Source: a virus. From it: 52,156 nucleotides of DNA. This document shows positions 1 through 10,400 of this stretch, piece by piece. The stretch covers positions 1 through 52,156 of IMG/VR virus record IMGVR_UViG_3300025120_000077. One strand, written 5' to 3'. Positions within the stretch are counted from its first letter, which is position 1, and each line of letters starts with the position of its first letter. The notes beneath the pieces were generated by a model. The model saw only the letters and a list, made by a program, of their open reading frames with translations. It ran no database searches and was not told where the DNA came from. Position numbers and translations under genes: made by a program.

Positions 1-812
1 GTGTTCAAAAATTAGCAGCACTTAGTTCAAATACAGCTACCCGTCATATATTAGACGGAAGTCTTTACATATATCGTACTTTGGCGGAAGCCTTAACGTA
101 TAGGGTGGCTGATATTTTAGAGTATTCAGACTTTAAAGAAGACTTTGTAAATAAAATAGGAAAATACAATGTTAGTATTTTGGGTGAAATATCTGATTTA
201 TATATTTATGACTTTGGCGTATTTATAGAGTTATCTCCTGATGAAGAACAAAAAGCAATGCTTGAGCAAAACATTCAAATGGCTTTATCAAAAGGTGACA
301 TTAACTTAGAAGATGCTATAGATATAAGAGAGATAAAAAATCTTAAGTTAGCAAATCAATTGCTTAAAGTCAAACGTAAATCAAAACAAGAGCAGGACGA
401 ACAAAGAGAAATGCAGAAGCAAGCAATGATATCTCAGCAGCAACTTAAATCACAAGAGCTAGCTGCACAAGTTGCAATGCAAAAAATTGAATTTGAAACC
501 CAAGGCAAGTTAAAATATAAGCAAGGAGAAATGCAGTTAGAGATTGAGCGTAATAAAGTTGAGGCCCAGCTTAAAAGTCAATTAATGGAGCAAGAGTTTA
601 ATTATAATTTACAACTGAGAAATATGGACGGTATGGCATTGTCAAATCGCGAACAAACAAGAGAAGATGCCAAAAGTCAAAGAATAAGTCAGCAAAACAC
701 TGAGCAGTCCAAGTTAATAAACCAAAGAAAAAATAATCTTCCTCCTTTAAATTTTGAATCAAATGAAGATAGTTTGGATGGTTTTGACCTAGCTGAGTTT
801 GAGCCTAGATAA
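1..812 (+). CDS. Portal protein, C-terminal part (5' end outside window)
   Basis: The frame is open from base 3 with no start, so this is the 3' end of a longer gene; the internal TTG at 81 is not its start. The visible part has a short folded segment and then a long Gln/Glu/Lys-rich coiled coil (about residues 90-210 from the TTG). This is the usual layout of portal C-termini in crAss-like phages and Cellulophaga podoviruses, where the portal forms the dodecameric DNA channel at the capsid vertex. It directly precedes a scaffold-like gene and the major capsid gene, which fits. The portal assignment rests on position and this C-terminal pattern, because the conserved core is outside the window. 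A minor head protein is the alternative. Confidence 0.65.
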   Translation, partial: VQKLAALSSNTATRHILDGSLYIYRTLAEALTYRVADILEYSDFKEDFVNKIGKYNVSILGEISDLYIYDFGVFIELSPDEEQKAMLEQNIQMALSKGDINLEDAIDIREIKNLKLANQLLKVKRKSKQEQDEQREMQKQAMISQQQLKSQELAAQVAMQKIEFETQGKLKYKQGEMQLEIERNKVEAQLKSQLMEQEFNYNLQLRNMDGMALSNREQTREDAKSQRISQQNTEQSKLINQRKNNLPPLNFESNEDSLDGFDLAEFEPR

Positions 813-838
813 TGTTAAAAGTGTATATAAATATTATA

Positions 839-846
839 TAACTTTG
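839..846 (+). promoter_or_regulatory. Bacteroidota-type -7 element TAACTTTG
   Basis: TAACTTTG matches the Bacteroidota consensus TAnnTTTG and lies in the gap after the portal gene, 27 bases before the ATG at 874. No clear -33 TTG is visible at the usual spacing. It would drive the scaffold and capsid genes. Confidence 0.45.
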
Positions 847-873
847 TAATTAATAAAATCAAATCTAAATCTA

Positions 874-2031
874 ATGGAAATTAAAGTAAGAGAATTAACT
901 GATGTTGAAGAAAAGTCAGTACAAGAAGTAGAGCAAGAATTGCTTAACAAGCATGAAGCTCAACAAGAATTAAAGTTTGAAGAGGACGCAGAGGCCAAAT
1001 CAAACGCAGAGGTGAAAAGTGATTCAGCAGAAAAAGTTGAAGAGCAAGTAGAAGATCAAGAGACAAATAACGTCGACTCACCTTCCGAAGAAAATAAAGA
1101 ATCTAAGGAGTTATCCGAAGAAGAAGTTCTTTCATATATTGGAAATAGATACGGTAAGGAAATCAATTCTATCGACGAATTGGTTACCGCAAGAGAAGAG
1201 GCACCAGAAATGCCTGAAGATGTTGCGGCTTACTTTAAGTATAAAAAAGAAACAGGAAGAAGCATTGAAGAATTTGTAAAGTTACAAAGAGATTATTCTG
1301 ATGTTAATCCTGATACTTTGGTAAGAGAATATTTGACAATTACTGAAGAAGGTTTAGATCCTGAAGACATAGATTCCTTGATGGAAGATTATGAATACGA
1401 TGAGGATATAGATGATGATTCAGCAATTAAGAAAATTAAATTATCAAAGAAAAAAATTACTGCTAAAGCTAAAAAGTTTTTTAAGGAACAGCAAGAACAA
1501 TACAAGTTGCCCCTTGAGTCAAGGGAAAACCAGTTCACTGATACTGAAGAATATAATGCTTATAAGCAGTATGTGAATACGGCTCAAAGTCAACAGGAAG
1601 AGGCTAAACGCAAAAGCGAATGGTTTGTCAAAAAAAGTGACGAAATATTCAACAATGAATTTAAAGGTTTTAAGTTCAATTTAGATCAAAGCGAATTATT
1701 CTTTACACCTGGTAATGCTTCTGAATTAAAAAAAGCTCAAGAAACACCAATGAATTTTGTAAATAAATTTGTTGACGATCAAGGTCTTTTACAAGATGCA
1801 GAAGGATACCACCGCTCTTTAGCTATTGCAATGAATCCCGAAAAGTTTGCTCAGTTTTTTTATGAGCAAGGTAAATCAAGTGCAACAGAAAATGTAATGC
1901 GTAAGACTAAAAATATTGATATGTCTGAGCGTTCAACTCCTGAAGCAGTTGCTAAATCTGGGTTTCAAGTTAAATCAGTATCATCGCCTTCAAGCAATGG
2001 ACTGAGAATTAAAAGTGTAAAAAGAACTTAA
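874..2031 (+). CDS. Acidic scaffold-like head assembly protein
   Basis: A 385-residue protein whose first 90 residues are dominated by Glu, Lys, Gln and Ser and look disordered. A more ordered, highly charged helical region follows, then a basic Ser/Lys tail. Acidic, coiled proteins encoded between portal and major capsid genes are typically scaffolding or capsid-assembly proteins that act inside the prohead and are then lost. No protease motif is seen. The ATG at 874 follows an A/T-rich leader with no Shine-Dalgarno site, as in the rest of the window. The assembly role is inferred from position and composition. Confidence 0.6.
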   Translation: MEIKVRELTDVEEKSVQEVEQELLNKHEAQQELKFEEDAEAKSNAEVKSDSAEKVEEQVEDQETNNVDSPSEENKESKELSEEEVLSYIGNRYGKEINSIDELVTAREEAPEMPEDVAAYFKYKKETGRSIEEFVKLQRDYSDVNPDTLVREYLTITEEGLDPEDIDSLMEDYEYDEDIDDDSAIKKIKLSKKKITAKAKKFFKEQQEQYKLPLESRENQFTDTEEYNAYKQYVNTAQSQQEEAKRKSEWFVKKSDEIFNNEFKGFKFNLDQSELFFTPGNASELKKAQETPMNFVNKFVDDQGLLQDAEGYHRSLAIAMNPEKFAQFFYEQGKSSATENVMRKTKNIDMSERSTPEAVAKSGFQVKSVSSPSSNGLRIKSVKRT

Positions 2032-2053
2032 TATTAATTAAAAATTTATTATC

Positions 2054-3517
2054 ATGGCAGGACAAGTCAAAAGTACTCCTACTTTTGCGCTAACGCCAAG
2101 TTCAGAGAGAACTCCGACAGCGCAAAATTATCTAACCAATGCAGATTTCGATTGGTTAAATCAATATTTACCTGACACTTACGAAAAAGAATTCGAGCGT
2201 TACGGTAACAGAACTATCTCATCTTTCCTACGTATGGTGGGTGCTGAGATGCCTACTAACTCTGACTTAATCAAATGGGCAGAGCAAGGTAGACTACACA
2301 CTAAATACACTAATGTTGGATCAGCAGGAGCTGGTGCGGCAGACCAAGTTGTATTTCAAGTTAATGATGTATTAGACCCTACAGCTGCAGAGCAAGTTAT
2401 TAGAGTTGGACAGACAGTAGTTATTGTGCAAAACGATGGCTCAGGATCAAACAAAGCTGTAGTTAGTGCGGTTAATAATGCTGGTGGTGGAAGAGGACAG
2501 TTTACAGCTGACTTTTACGAAGCCGGTGGTTTAACAACTGCAGGTACAGGTGTTGGTAATGCTGACGTTACTGTATTTATCTATGGGTCAGAATTCAAGA
2601 AAGGTACTGCTGGAATGGCTGGATCTCTTGAATCAAATGATTTCATCTTTGACAACAAGCCTATTATCATCAAAGATACTTACAATGTATCTGGATCTGA
2701 TATGGCACAAATCGGATGGATTGAGATCACTACGGAAGACGGTGGAACAGGATACCTATGGTATCTAAAATCTGAGCATGAAACAAGACTTAGATTTGAC
2801 GATTATCTAGAAACAGCAATGATTGAAGCTGTACCCGCTGAGACAAACTCAGGAGCTGCTGCCATTCTTGGTAGTGCAGGTGGTGCTGCTGATCCTGGAG
2901 CTGGATCTGATGGTATTTTCTATGCTGTACAACAAAGAGGTAATATCTGGGACGGTGGAAACCCAACAGTGTTAGCTGACTTTGATAATGTAATTAGTCG
3001 TCTAGACAAGCAAGGAGCGATTGAAGAAAACGTATTATTCGTTGACAGACAATTTGCTTTTGATATTGATGATATGTTAGCTGCCCAAAACTCTTACGGA
3101 GCAGGCGGTACTTCATATGGTCTTTTTGACAATGACGAAGAGATGGCGTTAAACTTAGGTTTCTCAGGATTTAGAAGAGGTTATGACTTCTACAAGACTG
3201 ACTGGAAATACCTGAATGACCCAACTATGAGAGGTGGACTTCCAACAGGAGCAGGATCAGGACGTGTAAACGGACTACTTGTGCCCGCTGGATCAACTAG
3301 TGTTTACGACCAAATCCTTGGTAAAAACGCTAAGAGACCTTTCTTACATGTTAGATATAGAGCTTCAGAAACTGAAGACAGACGTTACAAAACTTGGATT
3401 ACTGGTTCTGCTGGTGGTGCAAGAACAAGTGATGTTGATAACATGCAAGTAAACTTCTTGTCAGAGAGAGCTGTTTGTACTTTAGGTGCTAACAACTTCT
3501 TTATCTTCCAAGAATAG
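2054..3517 (+). CDS. Major capsid protein
   Basis: A 487-residue protein with the conserved start of Bacteroidota podovirus capsid proteins: a Ser/Thr/Pro arm, then LNQYLPDTYEKEFERYGNR and an SFLRMVGAEMPT segment. Gly/Ala-rich beta segments and a conserved C-terminal region follow, ending FFIFQE. It would form the HK97-fold capsid lattice. The length suits crAss-like and Cellulophaga podovirus capsids. It lies after the scaffold-like gene and is followed at once by a strong terminator, which fits a very highly expressed gene. Codons are somewhat richer in optimal choices than in its neighbours. Identity comes from recalled family motifs plus position. Confidence 0.85.
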   Translation: MAGQVKSTPTFALTPSSERTPTAQNYLTNADFDWLNQYLPDTYEKEFERYGNRTISSFLRMVGAEMPTNSDLIKWAEQGRLHTKYTNVGSAGAGAADQVVFQVNDVLDPTAAEQVIRVGQTVVIVQNDGSGSNKAVVSAVNNAGGGRGQFTADFYEAGGLTTAGTGVGNADVTVFIYGSEFKKGTAGMAGSLESNDFIFDNKPIIIKDTYNVSGSDMAQIGWIEITTEDGGTGYLWYLKSEHETRLRFDDYLETAMIEAVPAETNSGAAAILGSAGGAADPGAGSDGIFYAVQQRGNIWDGGNPTVLADFDNVISRLDKQGAIEENVLFVDRQFAFDIDDMLAAQNSYGAGGTSYGLFDNDEEMALNLGFSGFRRGYDFYKTDWKYLNDPTMRGGLPTGAGSGRVNGLLVPAGSTSVYDQILGKNAKRPFLHVRYRASETEDRRYKTWITGSAGGARTSDVDNMQVNFLSERAVCTLGANNFFIFQE

Positions 3518-3528
3518 TACACTATCTT

Positions 3529-3560
3529 AATGGGGGTGTAAAAGCCCCCATTATTTTTAT
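3529..3560 (+). terminator. Rho-independent terminator after the capsid gene
   Basis: AATGGGGG (3529-3536) pairs perfectly with CCCCCATT (3545-3552) around an 8-nt loop, followed by ATTTTTATT. It begins 11 bases after the capsid stop codon. Confidence 0.85.
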
Positions 3561-3582
3561 TATAAATTTTAAATCTAATCTA

Positions 3583-4335
3583 ATGAATACGACTACCAAA
3601 TACGTAGATAAAATCTACAAGCTTACACGAGAAACTGCACCTTTATCCTTAATCTTAGCGTCAAGACATACACAGAGATTTCCTCTGTTATGGTTTGATG
3701 AAGAAACAGGATCCAACAAAGCATTAAGGTATGCAAGGAATCAAAACTCACCTTTTCAGGATGAACAAGATAATAATGCTATTTTAGAGCCTATTGTTTT
3801 TGAAAATGGGTTTTTAACAGTTCCTAAGAATAATCAAGTACTTCAGAAGTTTTTAGAATACCACCCTGGTAAAGGGCGTGTATATGTAGAAGTAGACAAA
3901 GCTAAAGATGCTGCACAAATTGTAGAAGAGTTAAATGCTGAAGTTGATGCGCTTATAGAAGCTAGACAACTTAGTGTTGATCAAGTGGAAAACATAGCTA
4001 GGGTTATATTTCAAATAGATATAACAACAGTAACAACAGCGGAGCTTAGACGAGATATATTAGTCTTTGCTAAAAATCAACCACAAGATTTTTTACTATT
4101 ATTAAAAGATCCAGCGTTAAAACTAAATTCTAAAATACAGTTATTCTTTGACAAAAAGTTACTTCAATTTAGAAATAGTAATAAAGAGGTTTGGTTTAAT
4201 ACTCCATCCAATAAAAAGAAAATGTTAAATGTTCCTTATAAAGAAGATCCCTACTATATCATTGCATCTCATTTTCAATCAGATGAGGGATTGGAAGCGT
4301 TAAAGCATCTATCTAATCTAGCAAAAAACGTATAA
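3583..4335 (+). CDS. Head-associated protein of unknown function
   Basis: A 250-residue soluble protein with no signal or membrane segment. The N-terminal part includes a hydrophobic LSLILASRH stretch and an LWFDEETG motif. The middle (about 100-180) is helical with regularly spaced Leu. I do not recognise a family. It lies between the capsid gene and the connector genes, behind the capsid terminator, so it may be a minor head or packaging-associated protein. The ATG at 3583 follows an ATCTAATCTA leader like that of the scaffold gene. Confidence 0.55.
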   Translation: MNTTTKYVDKIYKLTRETAPLSLILASRHTQRFPLLWFDEETGSNKALRYARNQNSPFQDEQDNNAILEPIVFENGFLTVPKNNQVLQKFLEYHPGKGRVYVEVDKAKDAAQIVEELNAEVDALIEARQLSVDQVENIARVIFQIDITTVTTAELRRDILVFAKNQPQDFLLLLKDPALKLNSKIQLFFDKKLLQFRNSNKEVWFNTPSNKKKMLNVPYKEDPYYIIASHFQSDEGLEALKHLSNLAKNV

Positions 4336-4356
4336 ATTCATCGTTTTTATTTTTTG

Positions 4357-4364
4357 TATATTTG
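4357..4364 (+). promoter_or_regulatory. Bacteroidota-type -7 element TATATTTG
   Basis: TATATTTG matches TAnnTTTG and sits 29 bases before the ATG at 4394, in a T-rich gap. No convincing -33 TTG is seen. Confidence 0.4.
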
Positions 4365-4393
4365 TTTTTTGTTTAACCCATAAATTTTTTAAC

Positions 4394-4681
4394 ATGGCAA
4401 AATATATTACATTCGATACTGCAAGTAACGGAAATGTTCACCTTGCAACAGATGACATTCTTTATGCAGAAACTACAAGTTCAACTGCTGGAACAATCTT
4501 TTTGAAAGGCGGAAGCCACAAATTTACTGTTACTGGAACAGGTTTAACTTCAGGTTTTGCAGCAAATGTAAACGCCGCATTAGTTAACGCAGCTGAAACA
4601 AGTTGGACTAACGCAGTAGTTCCTGTAAGTAAATCAGGAGGGCTTTTAGCATTTACTAGCGTAGCTGTAGCTACTATTTAA
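4394..4681 (+). CDS. Small beta-rich virion protein (decoration-like)
   Basis: A 95-residue protein rich in Thr, Ser, Ala and Gly, with alternating beta-type hydrophobics and no charge clusters. It has its own promoter candidate and its own terminator, so it is a separately expressed single-gene unit. That arrangement suits an abundant small structural protein, such as a capsid decoration or head-fibre protein. No specific family is recognised. Confidence 0.6.
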   Translation: MAKYITFDTASNGNVHLATDDILYAETTSSTAGTIFLKGGSHKFTVTGTGLTSGFAANVNAALVNAAETSWTNAVVPVSKSGGLLAFTSVAVATI

Positions 4682-4706
4682 CATTACCTTTTTATTAGGT
4701 ACTAGA

Positions 4707-4741
4707 GAGAGGTCATGAAAAATTGACCTCTTTTTTTTTTA
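4707..4741 (+). terminator. Rho-independent terminator, overlapping the next promoter
   Basis: AGAGGTCA (4708-4715) pairs with TGACCTCT (4724-4731) around an 8-nt loop, followed by about ten T. It ends the 4394 gene. Confidence 0.85.
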
Positions 4742-4751
4742 CTTATCTTTG
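4723..4751 (+). promoter_or_regulatory. Promoter: TTG at 4723, TATCTTTG at 4744-4751
   Basis: A TTG (4723-4725) lies 18 bases upstream of TATCTTTG, close to the Bacteroidota -33/-7 arrangement. The ATG of the ring protein gene follows at 4766. The -33 TTG is part of the 3' arm of the preceding terminator hairpin. Confidence 0.55.
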
Positions 4752-4765
4752 TAAAAAGACTACTA

Positions 4766-5494
4766 ATGATAAATTCTGTAAGAAATACAGTTTTAGCAAT
4801 AATCAACAAAAACAATTACGGTTATTTATCACCTAATGATTTTAATTTATTTGCTAAACAAGCGCAACTAGATTTATTCGACGAATATTTTTTTCAATAT
4901 AATCAACAAATAAACGAGGAAAACGCAAGACTTTCTGGCACAGGATACGCAGATATAAAAAAAGGGTACGAGGAAGTAATTGATACTTTTTCAGTAACTA
5001 GTAACTTAACTCAGAATGCTGCTAATGTATACTTCTTGCCATCAGCAGCGACAACTGGATTTGATTATTATTTAATAAATGAAGTTAGATGTTCTAGCGG
5101 TGCTGTTTTTAAAGGTATTGCGGAATTAGTTTCTAATAGCAAAATAACTTCTCTTAATAATTCTAATCTCACAGCCCCATCAATTATATATCCAGCCTAC
5201 ACTCAAGAAGCGGGGTCTATAACTATTTATCCTTCTACTTTTAACGGAGCAACGGATGTTGCGTCACAATACATTAGATACCCTAAAGATCCTAAGTGGA
5301 CTTATCAAACTATCTCTAATGGGGAACCATTATTTGATCAAAGTCAATCTGATTTCCAAGATTTTGAACTTCCTTTAGATGATGGAAATGATTTAGTTTC
5401 TAAAATATTACAATACGCTGGTATATCTATAAGAGAGGCAGATGTATTTAAATTTGGTCAAGTAGAGGAACAAACACAAAATCAAGAGCAATAA
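4766..5494 (+). CDS. Ring/head-tail connector protein
   Basis: A 242-residue protein starting with a pattern (NKNNYGYLSPNDFNLFAKQA, then LDLFDEYF) that recurs at the N-terminus of a ring protein in crAss-like and other Bacteroidota podoviruses. There it would sit below the portal and build the neck. The C-terminal part is beta-rich with an IRYPKDPKW segment and ends in a Gln/Glu-rich tail. It is the first gene after its own promoter and is followed 2 bases later by a second ring-like gene, so the two are co-expressed. Ring assignment is from remembered motifs and from position before the muzzle. Confidence 0.65.
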   Translation: MINSVRNTVLAIINKNNYGYLSPNDFNLFAKQAQLDLFDEYFFQYNQQINEENARLSGTGYADIKKGYEEVIDTFSVTSNLTQNAANVYFLPSAATTGFDYYLINEVRCSSGAVFKGIAELVSNSKITSLNNSNLTAPSIIYPAYTQEAGSITIYPSTFNGATDVASQYIRYPKDPKWTYQTISNGEPLFDQSQSDFQDFELPLDDGNDLVSKILQYAGISIREADVFKFGQVEEQTQNQEQ

Positions 5495-5496
5495 TT

Positions 5497-6411
5497 ATGG
5501 CATATATAGATCAGAAAAAATATTATACTAATGATGGAGTTGCACCAACAGATTTAAATTGGGGTTCGTATCAGTATGTAAGTTTGACAGATATTGTAAA
5601 TAATTTTTTATTGATGTATAATGGAAACCATTCATTAATAAATAATGTAAATAGATTTAAAATATTATTTCACGCTAAAAGAGGTATACAAGAATTAAAC
5701 TACGATGCATTTAAAGAAATAAAATCATTACAACTCACAGTGTATTCAGACTTAAGATTTGTTTTGCCTTCTGATTACGTTAATTGGGTTCGTATATCTT
5801 TATTTAAAAATAATACCATAAGGCCTCTTCTTGAAAACATTCAAGTTCAATCAGCGCTATCATATGTCCAAAGCGCTACATCTACTTTTACCTACGATGC
5901 AGACGATAATGTTAACACTCAAACATCAAGCTTAGATACGGCTAGAACTGACGGTTCACTAAATAGTATATACCTAAACCAAGCAAATCTTGATCAAGAT
6001 AATAATCCACCTTACAATGAGGATTTTTATGATACGCATATAGGAGCACGCTACGGCCTTAACACCGAAACAGCCAACATGAACCCTACCTTTACTATAG
6101 ATAAGAAAGCAGGGGTCATTAACTTTAACTCTACAATGGCGAACGAGCAGTGTATATTGGAATACATATCTGATGGGATGGAAGGAGGAGATGATTCTTT
6201 AATTACTGTAAATAAATTATTTGAAGATTATATCTACGCATATATTAAATATTCTTTATTAAACGGTAAGTTTGGAGTGCAAGAATATATTGTTAATAGA
6301 GCACGAAAAGACAAAACTGCTTTACTTCGTAATGCAAAAATACGCTTGAGCAATATTCACCCTGGTAGATTACTGATGAATATGAGGGGAGAAAATAAGT
6401 GGATAAAATAA
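5497..6411 (+). CDS. Ring/head-tail adaptor protein
   Basis: A 304-residue protein. Around residues 50-100 it has helical segments (FKILFHAKRGIQELNYDAFK) and the phrase LPSDYVNWVRISL. The C-terminus (about 245-304) is helical and basic. This matches the adaptor/ring proteins encoded next to the muzzle in crAss-like phages, which link portal to tail. It begins 2 bases after the preceding stop and ends 1 base before the muzzle start, so translation is probably coupled. The assignment is a family-level inference. Confidence 0.65.
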   Translation: MAYIDQKKYYTNDGVAPTDLNWGSYQYVSLTDIVNNFLLMYNGNHSLINNVNRFKILFHAKRGIQELNYDAFKEIKSLQLTVYSDLRFVLPSDYVNWVRISLFKNNTIRPLLENIQVQSALSYVQSATSTFTYDADDNVNTQTSSLDTARTDGSLNSIYLNQANLDQDNNPPYNEDFYDTHIGARYGLNTETANMNPTFTIDKKAGVINFNSTMANEQCILEYISDGMEGGDDSLITVNKLFEDYIYAYIKYSLLNGKFGVQEYIVNRARKDKTALLRNAKIRLSNIHPGRLLMNMRGENKWIK

Positions 6412-6412
6412 G

Positions 6413-7456
6413 ATGGCACGGACACAACGGAATTTTATTGCTGGCCGAATGAATAAAAGCCTTGATGAAAGGCTTATACCAAATGGCGAATATGAAGATG
6501 CACTCAACGTAAGGTTGGGATCAACTGAAGCATCGGAAATTGGTTCTGTAGAAAACGCCAAAGGGAACACCTTACTTACCAATTTATTTTTTCTAGATAT
6601 AGAATCATTAAGTACAAACGCTCGTTGCATAGGAGCATTTGAAGATAGTGCTAATGAAACTATTTATTGGTTTGTACATGATCCAGAATTTACTCTTTCA
6701 GATACGGGTAAATGTGATATGATTTGTTCATATAATACCGTAACAGCAAGTGTAAAGTATCATGTAGTCAGTACCGATGATGGCGGCGGCGTATTAACAA
6801 CATTAAACTTTAGCCCCATTAATCTAATAACAGCGGTAAGTAGGGTGGGAAATTTTTTATATTTTACGGATAACTTCAGTCCACCGAGATTTATAAATAT
6901 AAGTAATAGTAAAAAATATGGCCAACCAGAATTAAATGGTGTGCCGCCATCGGGATCAACAGCATTATTTAAATTTAAAGCAGGCTTTGTAACAGTAGGA
7001 GGAAATAATTTTATTGGTTTTCATAGAGGCACTTTAGATGGATGTCCAAGTAGCACACCTGGTTTTGGAACAGGTATAGTACCAACAATAACGGAAATAC
7101 AATTACCAGGAGTTGATTGCTATACTGCAGGGGCCGATAGTGTTACTAAAGGATTTGCTGTACAAGGAAATAATACAGCAAATGGTTTAGCGTTTACACA
7201 GTTTTCAACTAATGAAAGTACAGGCATTACAACTATAGGTTTAATTAATTCAAGTACAGTATCAAATCCAGGAACATCAAGTATTACAGGAAGCATTGTA
7301 GGAGATGATGGAAATAGCGGAACCTATACGGCCAACTATTCTGTTGCAACAGCCTATACAGATGGAAATGGCGCATCGCAGCAACCAGAATCAACAGGCA
7401 CTGTTACTTTGACAGGAATAACTTTAACTAATGAGGTAACTTATACTTTATCATAA
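6413..7456 (+). CDS. Tail muzzle (nozzle) protein, N-terminal piece
   Basis: A 347-residue protein opening with the conserved muzzle/stabilization start ARTQRNFIAGRMNKSLDER, then LIPNGEYEDALNVRLGSTE. Residues 1-175 follow the usual start of a beta-propeller tail nozzle, including a YFTDNFSPPRFINI motif. From about residue 180 it diverges into a Gly/Ser/Thr-rich beta region that ends at a TAA. The conserved continuation is encoded by the next gene, which starts 3 bases later. In relatives as I remember them the muzzle is one chain, so this looks like a split or interrupted gene whose C-terminal part became a separate beta domain. Confidence 0.7.
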   Translation: MARTQRNFIAGRMNKSLDERLIPNGEYEDALNVRLGSTEASEIGSVENAKGNTLLTNLFFLDIESLSTNARCIGAFEDSANETIYWFVHDPEFTLSDTGKCDMICSYNTVTASVKYHVVSTDDGGGVLTTLNFSPINLITAVSRVGNFLYFTDNFSPPRFINISNSKKYGQPELNGVPPSGSTALFKFKAGFVTVGGNNFIGFHRGTLDGCPSSTPGFGTGIVPTITEIQLPGVDCYTAGADSVTKGFAVQGNNTANGLAFTQFSTNESTGITTIGLINSSTVSNPGTSSITGSIVGDDGNSGTYTANYSVATAYTDGNGASQQPESTGTVTLTGITLTNEVTYTLS

Positions 7457-7459
7457 ATT

Positions 7460-10400
7460 ATGGCAGCTTACATTGATCAATTTACTGCGGAGACTTTACT
7501 GGTAATTAAAAAACCACCGGTCGAAGCACCTACAGTTGTTCCGTTTAAAGCAGCTAGTGAAAATAATTTTTTAGAGGATAGGTTTGTTTGCTTTGCTTAT
7601 AGATACCAATACGAAGACGGAGAATACTCAGCAACCTCCCAATTTAGTAATGCTGCATTTACAGCAAAACCTTTTAAATTTAGCGTTGACAGTTATCTTA
7701 ATGAAGGGATGATTAATGCATCTAATGCTGTCACTATTACTTTTAATTCTGGAGGATCTCTTGTCAAGGCAATAGAGTTGCTATTTAAAGAGTTTAATGA
7801 TCCTACAATAAAAGTTATAGAAAGTTTAAATAGATTAAATTTAGGTATTGGGAATGATGAATTAACAACCTACACTTTTGATAATCAAAAAATATTTACG
7901 GTACTACCGGAATATGAAATTTTAAGATTGTATGATAATGTTCCATTATTAGCACAAGCTCAAACTTTAATGGGTAATAGGTTAGTCTATGGAAATTATG
8001 TAGAAGGATATGATTTAAAAGACCGTTTTAATTACCCTATTCGATTAAATTATGACACCACCTTAAAGACAAGTTCTATTGATGTTGTAGATATAACATC
8101 ATCTGAAGCAAATGGTGGGTATGATTTGGGAGGGTATTTACATGTATTTGGATGTGAAGTATTAATGGAGATAGATCCAACGCTTTTAGTAGCTGGCTCT
8201 TCAATTACTTGGAGTATCCAAATAGAACATAGTTCTTTTCAAGGTCAAACACCGTTTCCTGTAGAAACAACTACATCACGTAATGTAAGCTTTACATACA
8301 CTCTGCCACAAACATTTTCATCTGTTTACGAACTAACACAAAGTACTGATTTTGTATCTAAAATAGGGTCGTCTACAAATATCCAAACTGTAGCTAATTC
8401 TTGTAATGGAACTACCTTTACAGATGTTTTTAATTGTGCTATACCAAATCAACTAGATGCATATTTCAAAAAGGCAAGTGGTATAGCGGCGGTTAATGAA
8501 CCTTTTCAAATATTTGGTTCACCAGCCAATAACTTTATAGGTATTCAGCTTGTAGCAATGGAGTTTGTGGATAATATAAATACCCCTACACAAACTTTCT
8601 ATGAGTACTATACTATCTTATCTTCTTCAGTATCTTACTCAAGCTCTTCTAATAATTTTTCTTTACATAGCAATAGAGGATATGAGATCGGGATTATTTA
8701 TATGGATGATTTTAATCGATCATCAACCGCCCTTGTAAGTCCAGAAAACACAATTCACGTTGGTTGTGCTGACTCAATAACGAAAAACGAGATACAAGTA
8801 ACTATCCCAGGGGGCACTACTACCCCACCTCAGATAGCGCCCCGTTGGGCGACAAGGTATAAGTTTGTTATTAAGCCAGATAAAACAACTTATGAGACTA
8901 TATATACAAATGTATATTTTGAAGATCCCGATACCTTCGCTGCATATTTTTTATTAGAAGGAGAAAATGCAAATAAAGTACAAGCGGGCGATAGACTTAT
9001 AGTTAAAATTGACACAGTTGGACCAACAAATACATGTACATTTACTACTGTTTTAGAGAAGGAAAATAAAGCATCTCAATTTATTGAGATAGATAATCCT
9101 TTAGATCCTGGGGGGACTAAAGTAGCGGTCCCTGCTGGAACATACATGAAGTTAAATCCAAACAATTTTTCAATTCAAAACAGTCAAGAAGTTGGAGGTA
9201 ACTTTATTTCATATCCTCCAGTAGCTGCGACTAGTGGTAATGGTAATGGTTATCCTTGTGCAAATTTTCCAGTAACTGTAAAAAACCCTGTAACCACAGG
9301 ATCTCCAATTGCTAATGTTGACTACACCATTCCTGAAGGAAGTACCGTTAAAATTAGATATAGGAATTTTAGAGCGGGATATTTTCAACCCTTCATTGGG
9401 CAAGTACAGTATCTATATGAAGGAGAAATAGTCTCCACGGCTTTATATTCAAATTTTAAAGCATTTTTTGAAGGAGAAAATGTAATAGACAGTATTAATG
9501 CTGATGGTATTTCTTGTAATGGAACTATCAAATGTCTTGACCCTCCTAATACTAATGTTTATGATAATACTTTATACGAGCCATCCCCAGCAGCCGATCC
9601 TAAAAACATTCTAATAGGAACTGCTAATACGCAAATAAGTAGCGCCGAAAACATAAATTACTGGAGATTTGCAAAAAACACCGATACAGGTGAAACTTTT
9701 TTAATGGCCACAGGAACAGTAGGTTCTAGGCCTAGTACGGCAGTTGCATCACTTCAAATAGAAGTCATACGACGTGAAACCAGTATTGTTTTCGAAACTT
9801 TACCGCTAGACGCATTGCCTGACGTATGGTACGAAAATGGCAAGTCATTTGCCATTGACAACCAAGGTCAACATTCGGGAGATGTGCAAAATCAAGTTAT
9901 AAACTTTCAAAATTCTGTTCAGCCGATTACACCTCAAGATGCAATAGTAGATACTGGTTTTAGCAACTGTATTACTTTTGGCAACGGGGTTGAAAGTTAT
10001 AAGATTAGAGACTCTATAACAGGAAAGGAAATTAATTTTGGCAATCGCGTTAGCACAACTTCAACCCAAATATATAAAGAAGCTCATAGATTTGCAGATC
10101 TAACCTACAGTGGTGTATTTAATGATGAGTCTAATGTAAATAAACTTAACGAGTTTAACCTTGGCCTCTTAAACTTTAAGCCTTTAGAAGACTTGTATGG
10201 CCCCATAGAAAGGTTACATGCGAGAAGAACCGATATACTTGTATTACAAGAAGACAAAATATCTTATGTACTTCAAGGTAAAGACCTACTTACCGATGCT
10301 AGTGGAGGCGGCGCTTTAACTTCCGTGCCGACAGTTTTAGGTCAGCAGATTGCTAGAGATGAAGAGTTTGGGATTAGCAATAACCCTGAAAGTTTTGCCG

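Noticed and set aside
6980-7460. Diversity-generating retroelement acting on the muzzle beta domain
   Set aside because: No reverse transcriptase, template repeat or adenine-biased variable repeat is visible in the window.
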